Assembly (NCBI RefSeq): GCF_001050135.1
Contig: NZ_CP012040.1
Location: 310,001 to 374,000 of the forward strand
Origin: Cyclobacterium amurskyense
Lineage (GTDB): Bacteria; Bacteroidota; Bacteroidia; Cytophagales; Cyclobacteriaceae
Reading direction: 5' to 3'
Length of the DNA: 64,000 nt
The notes beneath the pieces were generated by a model that saw only the letters and a program-made list of their open reading frames with translations, was not told where the DNA came from and ran no database searches. The position numbers and the translations under genes are program-made. This document shows, in pieces, positions 45,162 through 54,895 of the stretch (positions are counted from its first letter, which is position 1; each line of letters starts with the position of its first letter).

Positions 45162-46331
45162 TTAAATTTTACTGGGGTCTACAACCACATACTTAACCGT
45201 CTTTCTATCGTAAGTATAAGTCATGTGTACCATTCCATCCTTACTTTGTATAATGGCTGGATAGCTATAACCTGATTCGTTGGGCTCGTTTTCAAGAGTC
45301 ATAAACGGTGTCCAGTTTTTTCCATCATCAGAAATGGCCAAATTCAGCATATTTCTTCCTTTAGGCTCTTTTCCTTCTTTGGTACTATGGTTATAGATCA
45401 AAAGTTGTCTTCCATCGGCTAAAGTCACGGCATCTGTACCCGAATTAGGATTTGGCAGTGAAGTGGCCTTCATCGGAGACCAGGTTTGTCCGTTGTCAGT
45501 AGACCAACTTTCTGAAATCACATCCTGACGGGTACGACATAAAATCTGTAGCGATCCGTCTTGGTGAAACAATATACTAGGCTGAATCGCATCAAACTCG
45601 ACTCCATCATTGATAGGTCCTACAACCTCCCAAGTCTTCCCATTGTCTTTACTGATTTCAAAGTGAACCATCCAGAAGGTGTCCTCATCTTTTATAAACT
45701 CTGTACTTGTTGGAGCGATTATAGTTCCATCTTCAAGTTGAACAGCCTTGTTTTTTACTGGGCCTAAAAGAGGACCAATGGCTGGATCTTCCCCAAGCTT
45801 TCTAGGCTCAGACCAAGTTTTACCATCATCATCCGAGGTGATCAACATGCCCCACCAAGTTCTAGGGTCAGGACCTACTTTGTAAAATAGCATTAAAGGA
45901 CCATCCTTAGGCTGAAACAATACTGGATTCCAAGTGGGATACCTCAAATTTGCATTTTGAACCCCATTTGCTACTTCTACAGGTCTTGTCCATTTTCCAT
46001 TCTCCAAATGAGTCACCCTAATTCCTACATCAGGGTTTTTTTCATGTGTTCCTGAAAAGAAAGCCGCTACTATTCCTGATGGAGTTTCCACCAATGTAGA
46101 AGCGTGAACTTGAGGTGTAGGTCTATCATCCAATGGATAGATAAGTTCAGCGTGTACCAATGGACCTTCGCCTACTTTTTGTTTTTCCGGAAGATGATAA
46201 TTTCCAGTGATGTCATTTGGTTCCAATTGAACATCTTCTTGGACTTCAGCCTTTTTTTCATTGCTTCCTCCGCAGGAATTCAGCATTAGTCCAGCTGTTA
46301 ATGCAAGTACTGTAAGTGTGGTTTTTCTCAT
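45162..46331 (-). CDS. Sialidase-like BNR lipoprotein
   Basis: I place the start at ATG 46331, which gives a lipoprotein signal (TAGLMLNSCGGS) in a 389-residue protein. ATG 46370 lies inside the upstream gene. The mature part is a six-bladed propeller with Asp-box repeats SDDDGKTWSE, SKDNGKTWEV, STDNGQTWSP and SDDGKNWTP. Such proteins are usually annotated exo-alpha-sialidase but many hydrolyse other glycosides. It is tethered to a membrane and follows the isomerase stop by one base, so translation is coupled. Confidence 0.87.
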   Translation of the reverse strand: MRKTTLTVLALTAGLMLNSCGGSNEKKAEVQEDVQLEPNDITGNYHLPEKQKVGEGPLVHAELIYPLDDRPTPQVHASTLVETPSGIVAAFFSGTHEKNPDVGIRVTHLENGKWTRPVEVANGVQNANLRYPTWNPVLFQPKDGPLMLFYKVGPDPRTWWGMLITSDDDGKTWSEPRKLGEDPAIGPLLGPVKNKAVQLEDGTIIAPTSTEFIKDEDTFWMVHFEISKDNGKTWEVVGPINDGVEFDAIQPSILFHQDGSLQILCRTRQDVISESWSTDNGQTWSPMKATSLPNPNSGTDAVTLADGRQLLIYNHSTKEGKEPKGRNMLNLAISDDGKNWTPFMTLENEPNESGYSYPAIIQSKDGMVHMTYTYDRKTVKYVVVDPSKI

Positions 46332-46332
46332 A

Positions 46333-47928
46333 TTAAAGGCCACAAAGTGACGTTTTGATTCCCAATTCATTCATTGCAGCTGCCTTTGCATAGCATGCTT
46401 CAAGCGCACTGTCTTTATCATTTGCATAAACCACATGAATGTGATTTGCCTTGTGCCTTGCCATCATTTGATCGCGATTCACACCATCCAATACACCGTG
46501 CATAATAGGCCACTCAGGAGTGGTCATCTCCCACCTTCTTTGAGTTTCTTCTTCAGGAAGTTCTACGACCCTTCCTGTACCAAGATCACAATGCAATTGG
46601 TCATCCATCACAAAAACCCGACTCCAAACGATATGGCCAGGTTTGCTTACTCCTTTTAAACTTCCTCCACCTAATGGAAAATACATAGGTGGTTGCCTGT
46701 CACTGCTCGCCCCTTTAAATCCACCTGTAAAATGGGACGGAGGTGCTGCGCCTGAAATAAGGAAAACCCATACAAATTCTTCCTTGCCGTTTACTGTGAA
46801 GTTTTCTCCATACCTTAAATCATGAAGGGTATTGTCTCCTACCAAACCAAGTTTTTCCCAAAGTTTGTAAGTTAGCAAACTGTCAAGTCCTGCACATTCA
46901 TCCACTTCATTGAAATGAGGGAGTGCTTTACCTGCAATTATTTCATCTCCCTGCTCATCAAGCACTGGAGGTCTTTCTGTATTGTTTAACAAACCCTCTA
47001 CCAAATCACTGGCCGGAGTTAGTTCGTTAAGCCCTTGCTGGTATTGAATACCTATAGTGTCACAGCCAAACTTATTGGCCAACCTAAGTGCAGCCACATA
47101 CATTTTGCATTGCTCAAGGGTTTGTTCCTTTGTAAGTTCTGTTTCTGGTTTGGTTCCCCAATTAAAAGTTAAACCCTTGTCTAACAACCACTGCAATACA
47201 CCTTCGGCTTCTTCTGTAGAAACATTTCGCATGGCTGCATACAAAGTGGACTGACTTAACCTTTCTTTGAAAAGACCAGTTTTGTGCAACAAATGATCAG
47301 GGATAATGGCATTAAACATGCCCATACAACCTTCATCAAACACGCCCATTATGGCTTTGTTTTTTCTAAATTCCTTGGCAAGTGAAGTTCCTGTTTCCAA
47401 AGCTTTGGCTGGAATACTGCTTGGGTCAAAGGCTTTTACATGGCTTAGATCATGAGAAATTTTCCCAGATTCCAACCATTCTTTAAATCCATTTAAAAAG
47501 AAACTGTCTTTAAAATCCTTGCTCCATATCGTAGAATAAGGCACACCAGCTTTGGTTAGGGATCCATTGAGATTAAGCATTCCTACTAAACCAGGCCATT
47601 GACCACTCCAGTTGGCAATGGTCAAAATAGGTCCTTTGTGCGTAGTCAATCCTGCCAATACATGGTGGGAAAACTGCCATACACTCTCTGCTACGATTAA
47701 TGGTTTCTCGGGATCTATATTTCTAAATACTTCCATTCCCATTTTTTGGGAATCGATAAAACCATGACCTTTTTTTTCATCAATTTTATGTGCCCTGATG
47801 ACTTTAATTCCCAGGTCATCAAAAACTCCCTGGAGACTGTCTTCCATTTCTTTTTGTGCAGGCCAACAAGTTTGATTGGCTGAAAGTCTTAAATCGCCAC
47901 TGGCAATCAGGTATATCTCTTTGCTCAT
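46333..47928 (-). CDS. L-fucose/D-arabinose isomerase-like protein
   Basis: The 531-residue protein resembles the FucI/AraA fold. MSKEIYLIASGDLRLSAN begins the N-terminal Rossmann-like domain. Metal ligands are probably in PHFNEVDECAGLDSLL (Glu, Asp) and a C-terminal His in HKANHIHVVYAND. FucI isomerases convert aldoses to ketoses with a divalent metal. The protein is long enough to be a full enzyme (FucI is about 590). It sits between a FG-GAP protein and the sialidase-like lipoprotein. The substrate is unknown; fucose is not implied, because no fucose kinase or aldolase is present. Confidence 0.75.
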   Translation of the reverse strand: MSKEIYLIASGDLRLSANQTCWPAQKEMEDSLQGVFDDLGIKVIRAHKIDEKKGHGFIDSQKMGMEVFRNIDPEKPLIVAESVWQFSHHVLAGLTTHKGPILTIANWSGQWPGLVGMLNLNGSLTKAGVPYSTIWSKDFKDSFFLNGFKEWLESGKISHDLSHVKAFDPSSIPAKALETGTSLAKEFRKNKAIMGVFDEGCMGMFNAIIPDHLLHKTGLFKERLSQSTLYAAMRNVSTEEAEGVLQWLLDKGLTFNWGTKPETELTKEQTLEQCKMYVAALRLANKFGCDTIGIQYQQGLNELTPASDLVEGLLNNTERPPVLDEQGDEIIAGKALPHFNEVDECAGLDSLLTYKLWEKLGLVGDNTLHDLRYGENFTVNGKEEFVWVFLISGAAPPSHFTGGFKGASSDRQPPMYFPLGGGSLKGVSKPGHIVWSRVFVMDDQLHCDLGTGRVVELPEEETQRRWEMTTPEWPIMHGVLDGVNRDQMMARHKANHIHVVYANDKDSALEACYAKAAAMNELGIKTSLCGL

Positions 47929-48065
47929 TATCAGTCAGTATTTTATAATTAGTTATTTGGTTTTATTATATTTCAGTAAATATTAGACTAACCATTGGGA
48001 GTATTACTCGATTTCCCCATAATCAGGCCTATATTACTTAAAAAAAAACAGTAATGGTAAACATT

Positions 48066-49298
48066 TTATTTGATCGGGTTTTCATACCAAATTACGCCCA
48101 AACCTTTCTTTGATCCATCCGCTGCAGTCTCCTCGGATGTAATCAAATCCAAATCTCCATCTCCATCTAAATCTTTCAAAAGTATAAAGTCATATTTTAC
48201 ACCTTCCTTTCCACTAATATCTATAAAGTAAGGCAAGTCAGTTTGGAAATTCATCATTGCGATTACTCCGGATTTACCTAATGATTCTGAAAATGTTGCG
48301 GTCAAATCCAGCAATCCATCACCATTGATATCTCCTATTTTTACAGATTTAGCCCTATCCCCTACAAAGTCAGGGAATTGCAGAGTGTAATGCTCCCATA
48401 CCTCTTCGTTTTTCACAAAATGCTCCCATCCATGCTGAACTACCGGAACAATAAAATTAATTTCTTTTTGATTCTTTTTGGCTTCATAGAAATCCATAAA
48501 CATTGGTTCCCCATCTCTGATGCCTAAAAAATGATTTTCCCAGACATTGGTTAAAGAATTTCTCCCTGGGTTTTCCAGCCATCTCAAACCTCGCAAATCT
48601 CCTTTTCGATCTGTAATCACCACATCCACTTCCCCATCAGTATTCATGTCCAAAAGCTCTATGGACATTACCCAACTTAGGCTAGAGATCTCATGGTATT
48701 TCCAATCTTCCATTATTAGGGGATTTTCAGGTGCTTCCAGCCATCCCAAAGTTCCATTTGGATCCTTAGATCCCACTACCAGGTCCAAACCATTTTTCCC
48801 ATCCAAATTAATAGGTCGTCCAAACATCCACTTCGTTTTACCTATTGTAATAGGGATATCTTTAGAAATCCATTTTTGGGCATCTAAATAATCCGCTGCA
48901 TCAGCAGGTGCCCAATGAATCGTAATCCGCTGGTGATCTCCTTCAGACAAGGTGATCAAATCCATAAAACCATCCCCATTTAGATCTGAAACAAAAGCAT
49001 CCTCCACATCAGGAGAGGGCAAGGTTATATATGGCCACTTTTCTTTGGTATTATCAGGCTGCAGGTAAATACGCGATATACCTCCTTCTTCCCAACCTGT
49101 AATCAGATCAAGCTTTCCATCATTATTGACATCTGAAAATTTAGTGCCATCCGAACCCAATGAAGAATCATCAATGGTATGACGCTCCCAAGGAGAATCA
49201 AGGACTGTCCTATAGCGCTCTTGACCAAATACTATACTCGACTCAAAAAGCGCTATAGTAATTAATACAATCCAAAACCAATTAAAGGTATTCATCAA
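48066..49298 (-). CDS. Exported FG-GAP/VCBS repeat protein
   Basis: The 410-residue protein has a signal peptide ending SSIVFGQ. It has at least five calcium-binding repeats of the form DxNxDGxxD: DVNNDGKLD, DLNGDGFMD, DMNTDGEVD, DINGDGLLD and DLDGDGDLD. FG-GAP/VCBS propellers bind glycans or other proteins and are common beside secreted carbohydrate enzymes in Bacteroidota. Its start lies four bases after the stop of the sialidase-like gene at 49303, so it is in the same operon. Confidence 0.85.
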   Translation of the reverse strand: MMNTFNWFWIVLITIALFESSIVFGQERYRTVLDSPWERHTIDDSSLGSDGTKFSDVNNDGKLDLITGWEEGGISRIYLQPDNTKEKWPYITLPSPDVEDAFVSDLNGDGFMDLITLSEGDHQRITIHWAPADAADYLDAQKWISKDIPITIGKTKWMFGRPINLDGKNGLDLVVGSKDPNGTLGWLEAPENPLIMEDWKYHEISSLSWVMSIELLDMNTDGEVDVVITDRKGDLRGLRWLENPGRNSLTNVWENHFLGIRDGEPMFMDFYEAKKNQKEINFIVPVVQHGWEHFVKNEEVWEHYTLQFPDFVGDRAKSVKIGDINGDGLLDLTATFSESLGKSGVIAMMNFQTDLPYFIDISGKEGVKYDFILLKDLDGDGDLDLITSEETAADGSKKGLGVIWYENPIK

Positions 49299-49302
49299 TC
49301 AA

Positions 49303-50457
49303 CTAATCTTTTTTCGTACTGATGATTCTTCTATTATTATAAATTTCCACCATTTGTTCATCGTAAGCCTCATTAAAAATGTCCTCCTCTTTAAAATGGG
49401 TCATTAAAAGCTGTTGGTCAATTGTTCTATTGCGGTCGTAGGTAATATAAATAGTACCATCAGCAGTTTGTTGCCCATCAGGATAAGAGACATTAATCCT
49501 TTCATCCAACAAAAGCCCTCTTGACCAAGTTGCTCCATCATCTTTAGAGATAAATGCCATTAAATGACTTCTTTTGGTTTTGATGGAAATTGGTCCATGT
49601 TTTACCAATAGTAGGTTTCCTGATTGTAAACGGCGAATAAAAAATCTAGCACTAGGATGTGCTAATTGGGATTCCTTAAGGTCAGACCAAGTCTTCCCAG
49701 AATCACTAGAATAACTTTCTCCAATCCCATACTTTGTCCTTAACAGTGCCCATAGTTTACCATCATTTTTTTCAATAAAGTGATGCTCATCAAAAGACCT
49801 GAATTCTTTGGGTACATGCACTCCTCCACGTACCTTCCAGGTCTTTCCTTGGTCATTTGAGACTACCATTTTAGCGCTATTATCAGTTTCCCTCCAGGTA
49901 GATGCCGGTAAAACCCAATTTCCATCGTTCATTACGAATGGTTTACACATCATCACTCCATCCGTCAATCTTCTTGGGGCAGCCCATTCAATTGGCCCGT
50001 TACCGGACTTTTCTCCAATAATGGCCCATACTCCACCTATTTTCGCGTCTTTATCCACTGCTTGTGCCCAAAACACCCACACCTTACCCAATGGGTCTAC
50101 CCAAACTTCAGGGTCAAATGCTCTCACCATCCCTCCACCATCGGGATCTACAACTAACATTTCATTCCAAGTCTCTCCTTTGTCTGAGCTAGAGGAAAGA
50201 ACGACATAGTTATTTTCATCTTCATCGGGACTAATCCCTGCGTACCAGACTGCATAAAAATCTCCATTTTTCTCATCAATAGCTAAGGAAGAAATACCTG
50301 AAAACTTTCGGCTCTCCAAGTTATGCCGGGATTCATACTCTGAAAACGGAAACACCTTAGGAGGATCCAAAAACGAGCTATTTGCCTGACTGTACACTGA
50401 TTGTGAAAGCAAAGATATAATCACAAAAAATAGAAAAATGGTTGCTTTTTGCATCAT
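49303..50457 (-). CDS. Exported sialidase-like (BNR/Asp-box) glycosidase
   Basis: The 384-residue protein has a signal peptide ending VYSQ. Asp-box repeats SSDKGETWNE, SNDQGKTWKV, SSDSGKTWSD and SKDDGATWSR mark a six-bladed sialidase-type propeller. Likely catalytic acidic residues are not assigned. It is the first gene of the minus-strand sugar operon. It would act at the cell surface or in the periplasm to release a terminal sugar. Confidence 0.87.
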   Translation of the reverse strand: MMQKATIFLFFVIISLLSQSVYSQANSSFLDPPKVFPFSEYESRHNLESRKFSGISSLAIDEKNGDFYAVWYAGISPDEDENNYVVLSSSSDKGETWNEMLVVDPDGGGMVRAFDPEVWVDPLGKVWVFWAQAVDKDAKIGGVWAIIGEKSGNGPIEWAAPRRLTDGVMMCKPFVMNDGNWVLPASTWRETDNSAKMVVSNDQGKTWKVRGGVHVPKEFRSFDEHHFIEKNDGKLWALLRTKYGIGESYSSDSGKTWSDLKESQLAHPSARFFIRRLQSGNLLLVKHGPISIKTKRSHLMAFISKDDGATWSRGLLLDERINVSYPDGQQTADGTIYITYDRNRTIDQQLLMTHFKEEDIFNEAYDEQMVEIYNNRRIISTKKD

Positions 50458-50626
50458 TAAAATTTGATTTGGTTGAGGTATATATTGTTATTCCTGAAAA
50501 TTACCACAAGTAATTCCCCTTTGAAAGAAATTTCTCTAAAATTTCATTATTCAAGAAAGAAAGACTTTCTCTGAGGGATAATTTTTATATATTGAATCTT
50601 TAATGTAGACAAACTCCATATAATAA

Positions 50627-51994
50627 ATGAACCCATTAAAGTTAGACCGAAGAAAATTTATCAAAGGAAGCACCGCTTTTGCCACCTTGGCCAGTGTAGG
50701 AGTGCCATCAATGGCCTTCTCCGCAAAGGCTAAAAAATACAAAGTAGGATTGATTGGCACTGGATGGTATGGGAAAAGTGATCTTTTCAGACTTATCCAA
50801 GTGGCAGACATAGATGTTATAGGTATAGCTGACCCTGATTCCCATTTACTAGATGAGGCAGGCAAACTGATAAGTCAGAGACAAAAGTCAGGTAAAACAC
50901 CAAAAAAATACAAGCACTACCGGAAAATGCTCGATGAAAATGAGCTTGATATTGTTTTGGTAGGAAGTCCTGATCATTGGCATGCACTTCATGCAATAGA
51001 TGCCATCCACTCCGGTGCACATGTATACCTACAAAAACCCATTAGTGTGGATGTAATGGAAGGTGAAGCAATTTTAGCTGCAGCCAGAAAACACAATAAA
51101 GTGGTGCAAATAGGCACCCAAAGAAGAAGTACACCTCACCTTGTTGAAGCGAAAAAGAACATTGTTGATAAAGGGTTATTAGGTAAAGTTTCTCATGCGG
51201 AAATGTGTTGCTATTATCATATGAGAGCCAATGGCAGCCCTGAAATTCAACCCGTACCTGATTTTTTCGACTATGACCTATGGGTAGGCCCTGGCCCTAT
51301 GAGGCCTTTTGACGGTCTTCCTCATAGAAGATGGTGGCGCACCATGATGGAATACAGCAATGGAATCACTGGTGACATGTGTGTTCATATGTTTGATGCG
51401 GTTCGATGGACGCTTGGATTGGGTTGGCCAAAAAGTGTATATGCTACTGGTGGCATATACGTTCAAAAAGGGGGTAAATCTACCATTGCAGATACCCAAA
51501 CAGCTACCTTTCACTACGATGACTTGGATTGTGTTTGGAACCATCGCTCCTGGGGAACTCCTCAAGACCCAGAATACCCATGGGCCTATATAATCTATGG
51601 AGACAAAGGCACCCTAAAAGCCTCCGTTATGAAATATGAATTTATTCCACAAGGTAAAGGCGAGACCATAAAGGGTGATGTGGTTTTTGAAAAAGAAAAG
51701 TACCCTGAAGACCTCAAGGAAAAGGACATTGAACTTCAAGCTGCACCAGCTACTAGGGCCCACATGAAAAACTTTATTCAAGCTATTGAACAGGGTGGAA
51801 GACCTGTTGCTGATATTGAAGAAGGGCATATTTCTACCGCCAGCTGTATCATGGCCAATATGTCTATGAAATTAGGAAGGCCATTGACTTATGATCCTCA
51901 GAAGAGAGTAATTGTCGGTGACGAAGAAGCCACGCGACTCTTAACCAGAAAATACCGAGCGCCTTTTATGCACCCAGATCCAAATGAAGTATGA
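50627..51994 (+). CDS. Tat-exported Gfo/Idh/MocA oxidoreductase
   Basis: The 455-residue protein begins with the twin-arginine signal LDRRKFIKGSTA. The NAD-binding motif is KVGLIGTGWYGKSD near residue 40 and the usual EKP motif reads YLQKPIS here, so the first residue is Gln. Members oxidise or reduce sugars, and some (GH109-type) cleave glycosides with NAD. It is divergent from the sialidase operon. Its stop codon overlaps the next start (ATGA), so the two are translationally coupled. Confidence 0.88.
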   Translation: MNPLKLDRRKFIKGSTAFATLASVGVPSMAFSAKAKKYKVGLIGTGWYGKSDLFRLIQVADIDVIGIADPDSHLLDEAGKLISQRQKSGKTPKKYKHYRKMLDENELDIVLVGSPDHWHALHAIDAIHSGAHVYLQKPISVDVMEGEAILAAARKHNKVVQIGTQRRSTPHLVEAKKNIVDKGLLGKVSHAEMCCYYHMRANGSPEIQPVPDFFDYDLWVGPGPMRPFDGLPHRRWWRTMMEYSNGITGDMCVHMFDAVRWTLGLGWPKSVYATGGIYVQKGGKSTIADTQTATFHYDDLDCVWNHRSWGTPQDPEYPWAYIIYGDKGTLKASVMKYEFIPQGKGETIKGDVVFEKEKYPEDLKEKDIELQAAPATRAHMKNFIQAIEQGGRPVADIEEGHISTASCIMANMSMKLGRPLTYDPQKRVIVGDEEATRLLTRKYRAPFMHPDPNEV

Positions 51995-53100
51995 GCCATC
52001 TAGGAAACATCCTCCACTGGAGAAAATCAGTGAGCACTTTAATGGGTTTGCTTATTTTATTCTCCTTTTCACACTCTTATTCTCAAACCAAGGTAAAAAT
52101 AAAGGGAGAGAAGTTTTATATTAATGGAAAGCCTACCTATGCCGGTCAAAAATGGAAGGGGCTGAAAATCGAGGGACTATTAATGAATGCCCGAATGGTG
52201 CAAGGCGTATTTGACGACTTGAACCCAGAAACAATCGAGAGGTGGAAATATCCTGACACAGGTAAATGGGATGCAGATAGAAACACCTCAGAATTTGTGC
52301 AGCACATGAATGATTGGAAAGCGCACGGACTGCTTTCTTTTACCATTAACCTTCAAGGTGGAAGCCCTGAAGGATACAGCAAAAACCAGCCTTGGCACAA
52401 CTCAGCTTTTACAGCCCAGGGGGAGTTAAGACCGGCCTACATGGCACGGTTAAAGAAAGTACTCGATGAGGCAGATCGACTTGAGATGGTGCCCATTTTG
52501 GGGTTGTTTTATTTTGGTCAAGACCATAGGCTTGAGAACGAGGCGGCTGTAATCAAAGCAGTAGACCTTACCATCAATTGGCTTCATGATCACAATTATA
52601 AAAATGTAATCATTGAAATCAATAATGAGTGCAATGTCAGGTATGTTCACAAAATCTTACAACCGGAAAGGGTTCATGAACTGATATTAAGAGCTAAATC
52701 CATTGAAAGGAATGGATACAGGTACTACGTCAGCACCAGCTATGGTGGTAGGTTTATTCCCCTACCCAATGTAGTTCAAGCCGCTGACTTTATTTTAATT
52801 CATGGAAATGGGGTTGCTGAGCCTAAAATGATCGAAGAGATGGTAGCCCAAACCAGAGCTGTAAAGGGCTATCATAAAATGCCTATACTCTTTAATGAGG
52901 ATGACCATTTTGATTTTGACAAAGATTACAATAACATGATCGCTTCTGTCTCCTCCTATGCTTCATGGGGTTATTTTGATTTCCGTATGAAAGATGATGG
53001 CTTCGAGGAAGGCTACCAAAGTATGCCTGTAGATTGGTCTATCTCTTCGGATAGGAAAAGAGGGTTCTTCAATTTACTGAAAGAAATTACTGGGTATTGA
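51991..53100 (+). CDS. Secreted glycoside hydrolase-like protein
   Basis: The 369-residue protein has a signal peptide (ending SHSYSQ, about residue 31). The rest is a TIM-barrel with IIEINNECNV, where E213 may be the acid/base, and MPILFNEDDHF, where E303 may be the nucleophile; this spacing fits clan A glycosidases. No family number can be given from inspection. The start ATG at 51991 overlaps the TGA of the upstream oxidoreductase gene. A strong terminator follows 80 bases later. Confidence 0.75.
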   Translation: MSHLGNILHWRKSVSTLMGLLILFSFSHSYSQTKVKIKGEKFYINGKPTYAGQKWKGLKIEGLLMNARMVQGVFDDLNPETIERWKYPDTGKWDADRNTSEFVQHMNDWKAHGLLSFTINLQGGSPEGYSKNQPWHNSAFTAQGELRPAYMARLKKVLDEADRLEMVPILGLFYFGQDHRLENEAAVIKAVDLTINWLHDHNYKNVIIEINNECNVRYVHKILQPERVHELILRAKSIERNGYRYYVSTSYGGRFIPLPNVVQAADFILIHGNGVAEPKMIEEMVAQTRAVKGYHKMPILFNEDDHFDFDKDYNNMIASVSSYASWGYFDFRMKDDGFEEGYQSMPVDWSISSDRKRGFFNLLKEITGY

Positions 53101-53180
53101 ATTGTATAAATACCTTGGGCTAACATTGGTAAAGTCTGGATTTATTTCTTGAGATAAAACTAGCGCTAAATTTCGCCTAA

Positions 53181-53217
53181 AAAAAATGCCACCTTATAAT
53201 AAAAGGTGGCATTTTTT
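53181..53217. terminator. Strong bidirectional terminator
   Basis: AAAAAATGCCACCTT and AAGGTGGCATTTTTT form a 15-bp perfect stem with a short AT loop at 53181-53217. It lies between two convergent genes (stop at 53100, minus-strand stop at 53242). Confidence 0.92.
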
Positions 53218-53241
53218 AATATTTATATAAGATTACTTGAA

Positions 53242-54714
53242 TCAAACCTTAAATCCTTCTCTGTGATTTCTACCTACAAATTGGTTGGCTTCTTCTAAGT
53301 TGGTAATTCTCATGTTTTCACCATCCCACAATAGCTTTTTCCTTCCGAAGAATTCAGCTTTACCTGCACTATTTTCTCTTTGAAGCATATAACTTCTAGT
53401 GGCAAGGTTACCCATCAAGACTGTTTCAGTCATTGGACCTGCATAGTCAAAAGAGGACGTTAACGCTTTGTGTTCAGGGCTATTGAATCCTGCTTTACAA
53501 GCATCCACCCATTTGCGTTGGTGACCATATTCTGGTTCATCTGATTTTTCAACTTCAGGACCAAAGTCAGTTGTTCCATCATTCAAATACAACTTAGGCA
53601 TCAATGGAGAGCTATCATTTATATTGGTAGAAATGATTCCTTTCTCTCCGATTATCAATACACCATTGGCACTGTCTCTTCCTCCAATATCACTGTCAGC
53701 AGGGATAATATCCGGATGAGATGGTTTGATACCTCCATCACTCCAGGTCATTTCTATTGGCGACCTACTTTTGGTAGTAGCATCAAAATGAAGGGTAATG
53801 AATGAAGCTGGTGGACAACTTTTTGGGTAATAATCTGCTGTCCACATATCTGTGTAGATAGAAGCTACACTACATTCAGCATCAGTTGGATACTTCAATC
53901 CTAATGTTCTGAAAGGTATATCAATCAAGTGACATCCCACATCTCCCAAAGCACCAGTTCCATAATCCCACCAGCCTCTCCAGTTGAATGGATGAAGATT
54001 TGGGGTGTAAGGAATGTATTCTGCAGGGCCTAACCACAGGTCCCAGTTTAAATTGTCAGGTTTTTTGGAAGGTTCTGGTTTAGGAAATGGAATTCCTTGA
54101 GGCCATACAGGTCTGTTGGTCCAAACCTGTACTTTAGATACCTTACCAATTTTATCACTATCGATCCAACCTTGAACCATGTTCAAAAGCGGATTAGAAC
54201 CACCCTGGTTTCCCATTTGGGTTACAATTTTCTTATCTCTAGCCATTTGCGTGAGCATTCTGGCTTCCTGAATATTATGAGTCATTGGCTTTTGCACATA
54301 CACATGCACTCCTCTTTGCATGGCATAAGAAGCTGCCGGACCATGAACATGATCGGGAGTAGAAATGGTTACCGCATCAATGTCCTTTTCTTTGTCCAGC
54401 ATTTCCCTGAAATCTGCATAAAGCTTGGCTTTAGGGAAGTTTTCAACGGAGCGTTTTGCAGATCCGTTGAAATCTACATCACACAATGCTATAATTCGCT
54501 CTCTACCGTTAACTGAAGCATTTTTAATGTCACTGGCACCTTTACCTCCAGCTCCAATGGCTGCTATATTCAACTGGTCACTAGGAGCCGTAAATCCTAC
54601 GCCACCCAAAACATGCCTGGGAACGAACGCAATTGAAGAAGCTATCGCAGCATTCTTAATAAAAGAACGTCTGGAATTCTCCTGATTCTCATTTTTTGGT
54701 GATTTCATAGTCAT
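53242..54714 (-). CDS. Second Tat-exported Gfo/Idh/MocA oxidoreductase
   Basis: The 490-residue protein has a twin-arginine signal (SRRSFIKNAAIASS). The NAD-binding segment is NIAAIGAGGKGASD near residue 50. The EKP position reads YVQKPMTHN. A later VGCHLIDIPFRTLG is typical of the family. It is convergent with the first oxidoreductase pair and probably belongs to the same sugar programme, though it has its own promoter. Substrate unknown. Confidence 0.87.
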   Translation of the reverse strand: MTMKSPKNENQENSRRSFIKNAAIASSIAFVPRHVLGGVGFTAPSDQLNIAAIGAGGKGASDIKNASVNGRERIIALCDVDFNGSAKRSVENFPKAKLYADFREMLDKEKDIDAVTISTPDHVHGPAASYAMQRGVHVYVQKPMTHNIQEARMLTQMARDKKIVTQMGNQGGSNPLLNMVQGWIDSDKIGKVSKVQVWTNRPVWPQGIPFPKPEPSKKPDNLNWDLWLGPAEYIPYTPNLHPFNWRGWWDYGTGALGDVGCHLIDIPFRTLGLKYPTDAECSVASIYTDMWTADYYPKSCPPASFITLHFDATTKSRSPIEMTWSDGGIKPSHPDIIPADSDIGGRDSANGVLIIGEKGIISTNINDSSPLMPKLYLNDGTTDFGPEVEKSDEPEYGHQRKWVDACKAGFNSPEHKALTSSFDYAGPMTETVLMGNLATRSYMLQRENSAGKAEFFGRKKLLWDGENMRITNLEEANQFVGRNHREGFKV

Positions 54715-54895
54715 CTGTTATGAATTGATCTATTTTAGGTTTAAAATTATGAACTTCTCTTTTAATAAAAATGTAAAAGTCTTTTATAGTATACTGATTT
54801 TTAATGGTATTTGACCACTGTACCAGCTTTTTTTTCCATAATTGGTCAATGCCCGTGATAAAAATACAATATTGCCTTTATCTGCATTGGAAAAA

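Noticed and set aside
42506..46331. Calling the locus a standard nan (N-acetylneuraminate) operon.
   Set aside because: No NanE epimerase or NanK kinase is visible and an isomerase of another fold is present; the substrate was left open.
45162..46370. Longer start (46370) for the sialidase-like lipoprotein.
   Set aside because: It runs into the upstream isomerase gene and hides the lipoprotein signal; ATG 46331 is better.
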